Assembly: GCF_900156265.1 (NCBI RefSeq)
Contig: NZ_FTNE01000009.1
Location: 1 to 64,000, forward strand
From: Acidiphilium rubrum
Lineage (GTDB): Bacteria > Pseudomonadota > Alphaproteobacteria > Acetobacterales > Acetobacteraceae
DNA length: 64,000 nt
Reading direction: 5' to 3'
Shown here: positions 18,101 through 24,465 of the stretch, one piece after another
Layout of the letters: each line of letters opens with the position of its first letter
How positions within the stretch are numbered: position 1 is the first letter of the stretch
The notes under the pieces: model-generated
Databases searched by the model: none
What the model was told of the DNA's origin: nothing
What the model saw: the letters and a program-made list of their open reading frames with translations, nothing else
Made by a program: the position numbers and the translations under genes

Positions 18101-19720
18101 CTGGTCATCGGTGCGTCCGGCGTGCTCGATCTGGCTGGTAGCCTGAGCGTGGGCGCGATCGGGCAGGCGGGGGCGGCGACGATTGCGGGCGGTAAGGCGG
18201 TGGTGAGCGGTGCATTCAGCCTGGCTGGGGGTGCGGTGCTCGATATGGCGGCGGCGACACTGGCGGTGGGCAGCTTGACCCTTGCGAGCGGGGCGACGCT
18301 GAGCGGGAGCGGGGCGATCGGCGCGGCGGTTGCGGGGGTCGATCTGATCACGATCGATGCGGGCGGGGTGATCGAGGCGGTCGGCGGCAGCCTGACGCTC
18401 GGCGGCGCGCTGGTCGGCGGCGCCACCATTGCGGCGGGGGCGGCGCTTGACCTGGTGGGTGGCGCGAGCGGCGGCACGCTGAGTTTTGCGGGCGGCAGCT
18501 TCGCGGGAAGCGACGCGGCGCTGGTGGTGAACGATGTCGCGGCGATGCAGGATGCGGTGGGGAATTTCGCGAGCGGCGATGTGATCGATCTGATCGGGAT
18601 CGCGCCGTCGCTGGTCAGTGTGACGGGCGGGTTGGTGCATGTGGGCACGCAGACCGAGTTCGCGCTAACGGCGGCGAGTGGGGCACCGGCGGCGGCGGTG
18701 GCGGCGGATGGGCATGGCGGCAGCTATATCAGCGCGGGGGGGGCGATGCCGTGTTTCGTGCGCGGTAGCAGGATTTTGACCGGGACGGGGTATCGGCCGG
18801 TGGAGACGCTGCGCCCGGGGGACCTGGTGGTGACGCGGGATGGCGGGGCGCAAGCGATCGGGTGGATCGGGTGGCGGACGATCGATCTGGCGCGTGATCC
18901 GGCGGCGGCGGCGCTGCGCCCGGTGGTGATCGCGCCGGGCGCGTTCGGGCCGGGGCGGCCGCGGCGGGCGCTGGCGATCTCACCGCTGCACGCGATTTTC
19001 GTGCACGGCGTGCTGGTGCCGGCGGTTCTGCTGGTCAATGGCGCGACCATCACGCGCGATGAGCGCGGGTTTGCGGTGACCTATTATCACGTCGAGCTCG
19101 ATCGGCACGCGGTCGTGCTGGCCGAAGGGCTGGAGGCCGAGACCTATCGGGATAATGGCAATCGGGACCGGTTTCTGGCGCAGTGTGGCACGCCGGGTGT
19201 GCCCGTTGATGCGTGCGCGCCGCTTGTGGTGGGCGGGGCATCGCTGCGGGAGGTGCGGGCGGATCTGCATCGCCGGGCGGGCGCGCTGGGGTATCGGGTG
19301 GTGCATGGGGCGGTTGCGGCGGCGCGGATCGATGGGGTGGCGGCGCCGGTGGGGGCGCGGCGGCATGGCGGGCGGCTGATGTTTGATCTGCCGGTCGCTG
19401 CATGGCATCTGGCGCTGGATTGCCGGAGCGGGATGGCGGCCGAGACCGATCCGGCTTCGGAGGATCGGCGGCGGTTGGGGATTTGCGCCGGGGTGCTGCG
19501 GGCGGATGGGCGGCGGGTTGCGGTATGGCACGGTGCGGGCTGGCATGCGCTGGCGCCGGGGGATCGGGGGTTGTGGAGCACCGGGCGGGCGATGGTGCAT
19601 CTGCCGCGCCCGGCCCGGCGGATCAGCATCGATCTGGTCGGCAGTGTGCCGCGGTGGGAGCGTGATCCGGCGTTTCTGGAGGGCGGGTTGGCAGGGAAGG
19701 GGAAGACTTCTTTTTTGTAA
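15134..19720 (+). CDS. Large repetitive secreted/adhesin-like protein with C-terminal Hint domain
   Basis: A 1528-residue Ala/Gly/Ser/Leu/Val-rich protein. Residues about 1-1200 are beta-solenoid-like. They hold three Ig/cadherin-like units (marked by ALTLS followed by ASLDAALAAVRL-type segments) and two AW.GG..P..GD blocks followed by short GxxxLxGxxxL repeats. A Hint_2 (hedgehog/intein) domain starts at Cys1207 (CFVRGSRILTGTGYRPVETL) and includes GDLVVTRDGG, SPLHAIF and YYHVELDRHAVVLAEGL. A tail of about 180 residues follows. Hint domains perform self-cleavage or thioester chemistry; here this could process or attach the surface passenger. No Sec signal peptide is evident, so type I or another export route is likely. 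The last residues (TSFL) and the stop fall inside an AT-rich repeat. Confidence 0.85.
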   Translation: MSSTLQIIGPAAIDLIEGTTLASLDLLPPGGLAVSDSNAAASISVTLSSSVSLSASSAGGATVIDSGGALTLSGGLAAVNAALASLILTGTAAGAATLAMTASDGTASASTVVGLETLPDRAPAFVAPAASLALVAGVGASLGLTLADDPAVALGLLGAASEGLSVTLLASSGVLLLDPGVAPGIGIAGDATGALTLSATSTEFASLDAALAAVRLDAGSGGSLRYIASQTSGPLALTDTSGSLSYTTTGTIGATAESWAGQSIGWQTAAAWSGDATPGLGTDVTIGGTATVLGFGVAASLSVAQGAVVDVEAQIGLAAATLASGSTLVLGVAAVSVAGSLVLDAATIAIGAAGSLAAGAVSVGSAGALIDFGTAVLGGMAVDGAALLPGGVLLDGPIGMGSGGFIDFAGSLQADSAAPSVGLTAISLAAGATIAGAGTLITGNFSFSDNIAGPGTIVASGPTAFEVLAGSVGGGVHFVIDPGASLEFGAVAPLYGVFNATPVTVGGDATISFAPGASAGQDATGYASTLGEQGGVLVIDNPESFSGTILGFLPGERIVLSTLSPASVFNVTTNSFEVEGSVIGNATQSVIVTLHASLAAGLTPVIETDAAGNAVIGLRAASAVLDLNDTAASLAVIDAVNGVATPIEGLGVLVPSDGSAGLVLTITASHGLIGDGGTTGSALTLSATSALALNTDMAALNYTAPGSGTGDVLNFSGSAGLAGLSAAIAIDIGAAATLGFAGASGALFDSGSAWNGGAAPAVGDVAAFSSHQGAPLLVGGVGAASELSIGGAYDFAGALDLAGSAGVALEISGGGFALFDADAVVTLGASAVIGDVGGAGTLGIAGTVYAPSDTIVVGGVAAATGSVLDITGNLLLAQALDLGGGAAATLDVTGNAGFAATTLGGAGALASGLIRAGGAATLALGALDIVAGTLALDGGATVSAAAVTLGSGLVSLAGQSELVANFGLDINGGSLAVGAAAVANLSPGTLVIGASGVLDLAGSLSVGAIGQAGAATIAGGKAVVSGAFSLAGGAVLDMAAATLAVGSLTLASGATLSGSGAIGAAVAGVDLITIDAGGVIEAVGGSLTLGGALVGGATIAAGAALDLVGGASGGTLSFAGGSFAGSDAALVVNDVAAMQDAVGNFASGDVIDLIGIAPSLVSVTGGLVHVGTQTEFALTAASGAPAAAVAADGHGGSYISAGGAMPCFVRGSRILTGTGYRPVETLRPGDLVVTRDGGAQAIGWIGWRTIDLARDPAAAALRPVVIAPGAFGPGRPRRALAISPLHAIFVHGVLVPAVLLVNGATITRDERGFAVTYYHVELDRHAVVLAEGLEAETYRDNGNRDRFLAQCGTPGVPVDACAPLVVGGASLREVRADLHRRAGALGYRVVHGAVAAARIDGVAAPVGARRHGGRLMFDLPVAAWHLALDCRSGMAAETDPASEDRRRLGICAGVLRADGRRVAVWHGAGWHALAPGDRGLWSTGRAMVHLPRPARRISIDLVGSVPRWERDPAFLEGGLAGKGKTSFL

Positions 19721-19825
19721 AAAAGAAGCAAAAAACTTTCCGACCCTGGTGCACGGGCGTTTTCACCGGCACGGTCTCAAATTAACAAAGTTTTTTTTGC
19801 TTCTTTTTTGTTCACAAAAAAGAAG
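19707..19825 (+). repeat. AT-rich double-hairpin repeat, long copy 1 (119 bp)
   Basis: Two hairpins, CTTCTTTTTTGTAAAAAAGAAG-like (19707-19728) and CTTCTTTTTTGT-TC-ACAAAAAAGAAG (19800-19825), enclose a 71-base core. The core itself starts with CAAAAAACTTT and ends with AAAGTTTTTTTTG, giving extended inverted ends. The reverse complement of 23092-23210 matches it over the same length at about 110 of 119 positions by hand alignment. The stop codon of the Hint gene (19718-19720) lies in the first hairpin. The hairpins resemble bidirectional terminators, but the paired and mirrored structure suggests a mobile or REP-like unit. Confidence 0.9.
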
Positions 19826-19830
19826 ATCTT

Positions 19831-19855
19831 ACCTTACCTTACCTTACCTTACCTT
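19831..19855 (+). repeat. Pentanucleotide tandem repeat (ACCTT)5
   Basis: Five perfect ACCTT copies follow the long AT-rich repeat directly, about 65 bases before the DUF4345 start codon. Related single CCTTAACCTT tails follow two other hairpin copies in the window. This may therefore be an expansion of the element's own flank. It lies in the likely leader of the downstream gene and could vary in length by slippage. Confidence 0.85.
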
Positions 19856-19920
19856 GCCGGTGTCCGATGGCGATGGTGCCGCACGCTTGTTTCGCGCCGG
19901 CGAAAGCGTATCTGGGAGCG

Positions 19921-20313
19921 ATGACATCAGAGCTGACGCGCCGGAATTTGCAGATTGCCATTGCCGTTGCGGGGATCGTGCCGGTGGGGGCGGGGTTGGG
20001 CGGGATTTTGCTGGGCACCAATTTTGCGGGTGATCCGCAATCGCTGCCTGATCTGACCAGCATGTATGTGTATCTTTCGGGGTTGTTGCTCGCGATCGGG
20101 CTGGTTTTCTATGCCAGTATTCCGCATATCGAGCGCCACACCGGGCGGGTGCGGCTGTTGACGCTGATTGTGGCGATCGGCGGGCTGGCGCGGTTGGCCG
20201 GGATTTTTCTGCATGGGATTCCGGGGCCTTCGATGTTTTTCGGGCTGGTCATGGAACTGATCGTGACGCCGTTTCTGTGCTGGTGGCAGTCGCGGATTGC
20301 GGTTTCGGGGTGA
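19921..20313 (+). CDS. DUF4345 family membrane protein
   Basis: A 130-residue integral membrane protein with four predicted helices: residues about 11-31, 47-66, 78-96 and 100-119. The pattern MYVYLSGLLLAIGLVFYASI, then IERHTGRVRLL, GGLARL and a terminal FGLVMELIVTPFLCWW matches the DUF4345 family, whose function is not known. I use the ATG at 19921 rather than 19867, because family members begin just before the first helix. It is isolated between a repeat and rpsD. Confidence 0.8.
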   Translation: MTSELTRRNLQIAIAVAGIVPVGAGLGGILLGTNFAGDPQSLPDLTSMYVYLSGLLLAIGLVFYASIPHIERHTGRVRLLTLIVAIGGLARLAGIFLHGIPGPSMFFGLVMELIVTPFLCWWQSRIAVSG

Positions 20314-20361
20314 TTTCGCGCCGTGATCCGCCGCGATTGACGCGGGTGGGGCGGGTGAAAT

Positions 20362-20390
20362 TTGACATTGGGGCGCGGTTTGCTTAACCA
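20362..20390 (+). promoter_or_regulatory. Probable sigma-70 promoter of rpsD
   Basis: A perfect -35 hexamer TTGACA (20362-20367) is followed, after 17 bases, by TAACCA as a weak -10. It gives a leader of roughly 140 bases before rpsD. Confidence 0.5.
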
Positions 20391-20497
20391 CCGGCGCATT
20401 GCTGGGAACGTGGACGCATCCCCCATTTCGGTGGCGGTCGGTGTGCGCCCGTTTTGTCGCGCTTGCGGGCGAGGCGGAACCTACCGGTGCAACATGA

Positions 20498-20511
20498 GGC
20501 GAAATTTCGCC
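20498..20511 (+). promoter_or_regulatory. Palindrome GGCGAAATTTCGCC in the rpsD leader
   Basis: A perfect 14-base palindrome lies 24 bases before the rpsD start and just upstream of the GAAGGAG ribosome binding site. It could be a protein operator or a small leader hairpin affecting initiation. S4 is autoregulatory in other bacteria, but this element has no recognised S4 pseudoknot. Confidence 0.35.
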
Positions 20512-20535
20512 CGATAACGAAGGAGTACGGCGCGC

Positions 20536-21150
20536 ATGACCAAGCGTACCGAAAGTAAATACAAGATTAACCGCCGCCTCGGGGTGAACCTGTGGGGCCG
20601 CGCGAAATCACCGATCAACAAGCGCGACTACGGTCCCGGCCAGCATGGCCAGCGGCGCAAGAAGCCGTCGGATTTCGGCGTGCAGCTGATGGCCAAGCAG
20701 AAACTGCGTGGCTATTACGGCAATATCGGCGAGAAGCAGTTCTATAAATATTATGAGGAGGCGGTGCGCCGCCGTGGCGACACCTCGGAGAATCTGATCG
20801 AATTGCTGGAACGCAGGCTGGATGCGGTGATCTATCGCATGAAATTCGCGATCACGCCGTTTGCGGCGCGCCAGTTCGTCAGCCATGGCCATGTGCTGGT
20901 CAACGGCAAGCGGGTGAACATCGCTTCGTACCAGGTGCGCGATGACGACACGATCGAAGTGCGCGAGAAGTCGAAGCAGCTCGCCGTGGTGCTCGATGCG
21001 ACGCAGAGTGCCGAGCGCGATGTGCCGGAATATATGGAAGTCGATCATCGCGCGATGAAGGGGCGGTTTACCCGTGCGCCGAAGCTGGCCGATGTGCCCT
21101 ATCCGGTGCAGATGGAACCGAATCTGGTGGTCGAATTCTACTCGCGTTGA
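20536..21150 (+). CDS. rpsD: 30S ribosomal protein S4
   Basis: This 204-residue primary 16S rRNA-binding protein nucleates 30S assembly. It begins [20 protein letters not shown], followed by the [15 protein letters not shown] block. The S4 RNA-binding domain ([13 protein letters not shown]...[14 protein letters not shown]) is at residues about 94-155. The N-terminus lacks the zinc-binding cysteines of the Cys-containing S4 form and matches the alphaproteobacterial zinc-free form. It is transcribed as a single gene with its own promoter and terminator and a good GAAGGAG ribosome binding site. Confidence 0.98.
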   Translation: MTKRTESKYKINRRLGVNLWGRAKSPINKRDYGPGQHGQRRKKPSDFGVQLMAKQKLRGYYGNIGEKQFYKYYEEAVRRRGDTSENLIELLERRLDAVIYRMKFAITPFAARQFVSHGHVLVNGKRVNIASYQVRDDDTIEVREKSKQLAVVLDATQSAERDVPEYMEVDHRAMKGRFTRAPKLADVPYPVQMEPNLVVEFYSR

Positions 21151-21171
21151 TCTGACATTATCTGTTGGTTG

Positions 21172-21210
21172 AAAACCGGCTTCGCGCTTGTGCGCGGGGC
21201 CGGTTTTTTT
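21172..21210 (+). terminator. Intrinsic terminator of rpsD
   Basis: AAAACCGGC ... GCCGGTTTTTTT form an outer stem, with an inner CGCGC/GCGCG stem and TTGT loop, ending in a T-run. It begins about 20 bases after the rpsD stop. Confidence 0.92.
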
Positions 21211-21332
21211 GTGCCCGGTGCGGTTTGGCTTGTCGTTAAATTCGGCTCATTTCGCCGATTGGGCATTGTTTGGTGCGTTTGATCCGGCAGAATGGTTCGG
21301 TCGACGGAGATTTTGTTTCAGGGAGATCAAGC

Positions 21333-21512
21333 ATGACACATTCGATGATCGCGAGACCGCTGCGCGCCATGATGATGCTGGCCGCGGGGTTTGTGATGGC
21401 CAGCGCACTTTCGGGATGCATTGTGCTTGGGGGCGGTTCGCCGCCTTCGAAGACCTATATCGTGGTGCCGCCGGGTTCGTCCGCGCCGAATCCCCCGCCG
21501 GCGAGCCAGTAG
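21333..21512 (+). CDS. Small lipoprotein of unknown function
   Basis: A 59-residue protein with a lipoprotein signal peptide: basic start (residues 1-11), a hydrophobic core, and a lipobox ASALSGC with the lipidated Cys at about residue 29. Only about 30 residues remain after processing; they are Gly/Pro/Ser-rich (VVPPGSSAPNPPPAS). Start ATG 21333 follows AGGGAG at good distance. It converges on panB with three bases between the stops. Its role is unknown; it is probably a small envelope lipoprotein. Confidence 0.7.
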   Translation: MTHSMIARPLRAMMMLAAGFVMASALSGCIVLGGGSPPSKTYIVVPPGSSAPNPPPASQ

Positions 21513-21515
21513 GGC

Positions 21516-22334
21516 TCAGCCGGGCGGCGGAAACGCCTGGGTGCGGACTTCATCGGCGTAGCGGCCGATGGCGTCACGCATCAGGCTCGCGCCATCGAGA
21601 TAGGTGCGGGCGAAGCCGGGCACGTAGCCGCCTGACAGGCCGAGCACGTCGTGCAGGACCAGGATTTGCGCATCGGTGCCGGGACCGGCACCGATGCCGA
21701 TGGTGGGGACTGTGAGCGTTTTGGTGATTTCGGTGGCAAGCGGGGCGGGGATCGCTTCCATCAGCACCATGCGCGCGCCGGCTTCGGCCAGAGCCTGGGC
21801 ATCGGCCAGCAGGAGCGCCGCGGCGTCGGCGGTTTTGCCCTGTTTTTTGAACCCACCGAGTTGGCGGACATGTTGGGGCGTGAGGCCGATATGGGCGCAG
21901 ACCGGGATGGCGCGGGCCGAGAGGAACGCCACGGTTTCGACCATCGGTGCACCGCCTTCGAGCTTGATGATGTCCGCCCCGGCCTTGACCAGCAGGGCGG
22001 CGCTGGCGAAGGCCTGGGCGGGGCTGGCTTCGAAGCTGCCGAACGGCAGGTCGGCCATGATGAGGCAGGCTTGTGCGGCGCGGGCGACTATTTCGGTGTG
22101 GTAGAGCATGTGCTCGAGGCTGACGCGCAGCGTATCGCGCCCGCCCTGGATGGTCATGCCCAGGGAATCGCCGATCAGGATGCCATCGATGCCGGCCTGT
22201 TCGGCGAGTTTGGCGAAGGGGTGATCGTAGGCGGTGATCAGGACGCGTTTGGTTTGACTGCGCTTCGCGCGATCCCAACTGGTGAGCGATTTGCGGTCCG
22301 GCGCCGGTTCGGCGCGGGGCGGGATACTGTCCAT
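21516..22334 (-). CDS. panB: 3-methyl-2-oxobutanoate hydroxymethyltransferase
   Basis: This 272-residue cytoplasmic enzyme transfers a hydroxymethyl group from 5,10-methylene-THF to 2-oxoisovalerate, giving ketopantoate for pantothenate and CoA. Landmarks are LITAYDHPFAKL (32-43), the Mg-binding GDSLGM (55-60), ADLPFGS, IIKLEGG, and the GIGAGPGTDAQILVLHDVLG block late in the protein. Start ATG 22334 has GAGGAAC upstream. It lies 35 bases after the carbonic anhydrase gene on the same strand, so co-transcription is likely. Confidence 0.96.
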   Translation of the reverse strand: MDSIPPRAEPAPDRKSLTSWDRAKRSQTKRVLITAYDHPFAKLAEQAGIDGILIGDSLGMTIQGGRDTLRVSLEHMLYHTEIVARAAQACLIMADLPFGSFEASPAQAFASAALLVKAGADIIKLEGGAPMVETVAFLSARAIPVCAHIGLTPQHVRQLGGFKKQGKTADAAALLLADAQALAEAGARMVLMEAIPAPLATEITKTLTVPTIGIGAGPGTDAQILVLHDVLGLSGGYVPGFARTYLDGASLMRDAIGRYADEVRTQAFPPPG

Positions 22335-22369
22335 GGGTTTGGGTTCCTCGTGTCGGCTTTGGCGGAAGC

Positions 22370-22999
22370 TTAGCCCACCGGCGCGGGTTCCGCGATGATC
22401 GTTTCGGCATCTGCGGTGATCTGGCGGAGGGTGCCGTTCGCGACGTCGAAATAAAACCCGAGCAGTTTGAGGGTGCCGGCGGCGCAGGCGGCGGCGATCC
22501 ATGGAAAGCTCATGAGGTTTTCGAGCGAGACGCGCACGCTTTCGATCTCGGCGCGGCGTTGCGCATGGATCGGGTCGTCGGCGAGCAGCATGGCGCGCTG
22601 GCGGGCGGGCTGGGCGATGCGGACCCAGTTGGCGACGAAATCGCGCGCTTCGGGGGGTGGATCGTTCATCAGCGCATGGATGCCGCCGCAGGAGCTATGG
22701 CCGATGACGGCGATGCGCTGGACCTTCAAGACGCGGACCGCGAATTCGAGTGCTGCGGAGGTGCCGTGGTTTGCCATGTCCGGCGCGTAGGGCGGGACGA
22801 GATTAGCGATGTTCCGGACGACGAACATGTCGCCGGGCCGGGAATTGAAGATCATTTCGAGCGGCACGCGGGAATCGCAGCAGCCGATGGCCATTGTGTG
22901 CGGCTGCTGACCGTTGCGCGCCAGGGCTTCGAGCGCTTCGCGTTGCTGCGGCCATTGCGAGGTGCGGAACCGCTGATAGCCTGCGATCAATTCGTCCAT
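22370..22999 (-). CDS. Beta-class carbonic anhydrase
   Basis: A 209-residue zinc enzyme for CO2/bicarbonate interconversion. Zinc ligands and the catalytic dyad are visible: Cys40-x-Asp42-x-Arg44 (CCDSRVP), His101 and Cys104 (GHSSCGG). FVVRNIANLVPPY (residues 59-71) is the usual following block. ATG 22999 is preceded by CCGGAGGAAAAATC, a strong ribosome binding site. It sits directly upstream of panB. Bicarbonate supply for carboxylases is a plausible role, but the linkage to pantothenate synthesis has no obvious mechanism. Confidence 0.93.
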   Translation of the reverse strand: MDELIAGYQRFRTSQWPQQREALEALARNGQQPHTMAIGCCDSRVPLEMIFNSRPGDMFVVRNIANLVPPYAPDMANHGTSAALEFAVRVLKVQRIAVIGHSSCGGIHALMNDPPPEARDFVANWVRIAQPARQRAMLLADDPIHAQRRAEIESVRVSLENLMSFPWIAAACAAGTLKLLGFYFDVANGTLRQITADAETIIAEPAPVG

Positions 23000-23091
23000 G
23001 ATTTTTCCTCCGGTTCGATCGAGACATGGTAGCAATGCTGTTGCACTGCGGCAAACTCGGCGTGGGAGTAGGAGAGGGAGGCAAGGAGAGT

Positions 23092-23210
23092 CTTCTTTTT
23101 TGTGAACAAAAAAGAAGCAAAAAAAACTTTGTTCGTTTGAACCCGTGCCGGTTTAAATGCCCGTGCCCCAGGGGCGGAAAGTTTTTTGCTTCTTTTTTAC
23201 AAAAAAGAAG
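23092..23210 (-). repeat. AT-rich double-hairpin repeat, long copy 2 (119 bp, inverted)
   Basis: This is the same 119-bp element as 19707-19825, in opposite orientation. Hairpins lie at 23092-23117 (GTGAAC loop region) and 23189-23210. Unlike copy 1, it sits between divergently transcribed genes (carbonic anhydrase and the M20 amidohydrolase), where no transcript end is needed. That argues against a plain terminator function. Confidence 0.9.
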
Positions 23211-23281
23211 CGCTACCCTTCCCTTTCGCTGTTCATTTCCACGGCACAATCCGCCCTTGCCGTCGGCCCGATGCGGCGCTT

Positions 23282-23293
23282 ATCATCGATGAT
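23282..23293 (+). promoter_or_regulatory. Palindrome ATCATCGATGAT before the M20 gene
   Basis: A perfect 12-base palindrome ends 17 bases before the M20 amidohydrolase start codon. It could be an operator overlapping the leader or promoter. There is no adjacent regulator gene to test the idea. Confidence 0.3.
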
Positions 23294-23310
23294 TAACGAT
23301 AGGTGTGTGA

Positions 23311-24465
23311 ATGCCCGATTCAATCGCTGACTCCCTTGCCCCGAAAATGACCGCCTGGCGGCATCATTTGCATCAGAATCCTGAACTGTCGCTGCACGAG
23401 GCGAAGACTGCGGCTTTTGTGTGTGAGACGCTGACCGAGCTTGGCATCCGGTTCGAATCCGGCATCGGCGGGCATGGCGTGGTTGCGACGATCCGGCGGG
23501 GTGGCAACCGCAGCGTGGGATTGCGGGCGGATATGGATGCGCTGCCGATCATCGAGGCGACCGGATTGCCCTATGCCTCGCGGACGCCGGGCGTGATGCA
23601 TGCGTGCGGCCATGACGGTCATACCGCGTCGCTGCTGGGTGCGGCGATGATGTTGCGGGATGATCCTGACTGGTCCGGCACGGTGCATTTCGTGTTTCAG
23701 CCGGCCGAGGAAGGGTATGGCGGCGCGCGGGCGATGCTGGCGGATGGTATGCTGAGCCGGTTTCCGATGGAGCGGATCTTTGGTTATCACAACTGGCCGG
23801 GGCTGGAAGCCGGGACCGTGATGATCCCCGATGGGCCGATGATGGCGCAAGGCGAGCGGTTGGGTATTACCATCCATGGCCATGCCGGGCATGCGGCGAT
23901 GCCGCATCTGACCGCCGACCCGGTGCTGGCGGCGGGGCATGTGATTGTGGCGCTGCAGTCGGTCGTGTCGCGCAGTGTCAATCCGCTGGAGGCTGCGGTG
24001 GTTTCGATCTGCGTGATGCAGGGGGCGGAGGCGGAGAATCAGATTCCCGATGTGGTGACGTTGCGCGGGACGTTTCGCGCGTTGATCCCGGAGGTGTTCG
24101 ATCTGGTTGCCGGGCGGATTCGTGACGTGGCGACCCATACCGCGGCGGCGCTGGGATGCCGGGCCGAGGTGGTGTTCGAGCGGACCGTGGCGGCGACGAT
24201 CAATCACCAGGACGAGGCTGAACTGGCGCGGGCGGCGGCGGCCGGGATCGGGCTGCCGGTGCGCAAGGATTTGCCGCCGACCATGGCGAGTGAGGATTTT
24301 GGCTGGTTTTTGCGGGAAATTCCCGGTGCCTATGCGTGGATCGGCAATGGGCCGGCGGCGGAGGGTGCGTTTCTGCACAACCAGTTCTATAATTTCAACG
24401 ACGCGATCCTGCCGGTTGCCGCGCGATATTTGGCGGCGACGGCCAAGGCGGCGCTCGGCGGATGA
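23311..24465 (+). CDS. M20 family amidohydrolase (hippurate hydrolase/aminoacylase type)
   Basis: A 384-residue zinc-dependent amidohydrolase of the M20D type, cleaving N-acyl amino acids or similar amides. Motifs run RHHLHQNPELSLHE (17-30), GLRADMDALPI (70-80), and the metal-binding HACGHDGHTASLLG (97-110, with Cys99 and His101). FQPAEEGYGGA (catalytic Glu pair) and a dimerisation insert with GHAGHAAMP follow. Length is standard and there is no signal peptide. Its stop overlaps the next start by four bases (ATGA). Substrate is not deducible; ring amides and indole-acetyl conjugates are other M20D substrates. Confidence 0.9.
   Translation: MPDSIADSLAPKMTAWRHHLHQNPELSLHEAKTAAFVCETLTELGIRFESGIGGHGVVATIRRGGNRSVGLRADMDALPIIEATGLPYASRTPGVMHACGHDGHTASLLGAAMMLRDDPDWSGTVHFVFQPAEEGYGGARAMLADGMLSRFPMERIFGYHNWPGLEAGTVMIPDGPMMAQGERLGITIHGHAGHAAMPHLTADPVLAAGHVIVALQSVVSRSVNPLEAAVVSICVMQGAEAENQIPDVVTLRGTFRALIPEVFDLVAGRIRDVATHTAAALGCRAEVVFERTVAATINHQDEAELARAAAAGIGLPVRKDLPPTMASEDFGWFLREIPGAYAWIGNGPAAEGAFLHNQFYNFNDAILPVAARYLAATAKAALGG

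Noticed and set aside
16823-18640. A 605-codon minus-strand frame inside the Hint protein gene
   Set aside because: The composition (Arg, Gln, His, Pro) mirrors the repetitive plus-strand gene, and no domain is visible.
19831-19855. Tandem ACCTT copies as a CRISPR-like array
   Set aside because: The unit is only five bases with no spacers and no cas genes nearby.
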